The notes under the pieces: model-generated
Database searches by the model: none
Seen by the model: the letters and a program-made list of their open reading frames with translations, nothing else
What the model was told of the DNA's origin: nothing
Shown here: positions 63,868 through 64,000 of the stretch, piece by piece
How positions within the stretch are numbered: position 1 is the first letter of the stretch
Layout of the letters: the number at the start of each line of letters is the position of its first letter
Origin: a bacterium
GTDB lineage: Bacteria > Pseudomonadota > Alphaproteobacteria > Rhodobacterales > Rhodobacteraceae
Direction: 5' to 3'
Length of the DNA stretch: 64,000 nucleotides
Assembly (NCBI GenBank): GCA_016124195.1
Contig: WGOE01000009.1
Coordinates: forward strand, 241,645-305,644
Made by a program: the position numbers and the translations under genes

Positions 63868-64000
63868 GGGTTTCACACCCCCGCACCCACCGCAAGAAGC
63901 GGGGGTTTCACACCCCCGCACCCACCGCAAGAAGCGGGGGTTTCACACCCCCGCACCCACCGCAAGAAGCGGGGGTTTCACACCCCCGCACCCACCGCAA
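63868..64000. repeat. 35-bp tandem repeat array upstream of prfA, cut by the window end
   Basis: Four head-to-tail copies: 63868-63900 (33 bases of the unit), 63901-63935, 63936-63970 and 63971-64000 (30 bases, truncated by the window). Each unit starts with GGGGGTTTCACACCCCC and continues GCACCCACCGCAAGAAGC. The copies are identical over their visible length. The core is the same inverted repeat as in dispersed elements A and C. There are no spacers between units. Confidence 0.95.

Noticed and set aside
63868..64000. CRISPR array
   Set aside because: The units are directly joined with no variable spacers and no cas gene is near. It is a simple tandem repeat.

Overview
The window is 64 kb of GC-rich chromosomal DNA from an alphaproteobacterium. 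It is very probably a member of the Rhodobacteraceae (Rhodobacter/Paracoccus/roseobacter type). Support for this includes the gene orders rpmF-plsX-fabH-ihfA-MerR, prfA-prmC-DUF4167 and soxBDAG, a Usg-family gene, a long tandem-type Dcd, TrmFO in place of TrmA, an Atm1-type exporter and the methyl-folate gene set. Genus and species cannot be fixed from the sequence alone. I see no integrase, transposase, phage gene, CRISPR array or rRNA operon. Codon and base use look uniform, so this reads as core genome.

Layout, left to right. 1-5.2 kb: end of an unknown gene, then a minus-strand lpxD/acyl-carrier-protein/ketoacyl-synthase operon and a divergent pair of peptidoglycan enzymes (YcbB-type L,D-transpeptidase and YcbK/MepK-type peptidase). 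5.2-7.1 kb: rlmE and a Ppx/GppA phosphatase. 7.3-9.9 kb: a four-gene one-carbon module (PF13769-like small protein, MTHFR, methyl-THF corrinoid methyltransferase domain protein, small unknown protein). 10-12.7 kb: ccmABCDG for cytochrome c maturation; ccmI lies separately at 53.6 kb. 13-17.9 kb: ABC-F ATPase, OlsB-like acyltransferase, msrB, bamE and yceD. 18-22.3 kb: rpmF-plsX-fabH, ihfA and a MerR-like regulator. 22.4 kb: tRNA-Pro(GGG). 22.6-31.8 kb: dcd, a DegT/MFS pair, gph, glmU-glmS, an FMN-binding protein, an AlkD-like protein and usg. 31.9-37.8 kb: gyrA and a small partner, DoxX, trmFO-gluQ. 37.9-41.5 kb: yfgM-bamB-der in the same order as in E. coli. 41.6-46.2 kb: Atm1-type exporter, LysM protein and LOG-family protein. 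46.4-53.3 kb: sodB, an exported unknown and heterotetrameric sarcosine oxidase soxBDAG. 53.6-63.8 kb: ccmI-ruvX-DUF1289, glnE, ybaK, rsmA, DUF4167, prmC and prfA.

The genes mostly serve envelope biogenesis (lpxD, glmU, glmS, bamB, bamE, two peptidoglycan enzymes, LysM), translation (L32, tRNA-Pro, rlmE, trmFO, gluQ, rsmA, prmC, prfA, der), lipid synthesis and one-carbon flow. Sarcosine oxidase delivers 5,10-methylene-THF, which the MTHFR/methyl-THF module can consume.

No clear new multi-gene defence or mobile system is present. The most unusual material is non-coding. There is a family of short hairpins built on TTC-GCA-GAA whose stems show paired base changes. There is a dispersed intergenic element with the core GGGGGTTTCACACCCCC. 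The same core is amplified into a 35-bp tandem array upstream of prfA that runs off the window.
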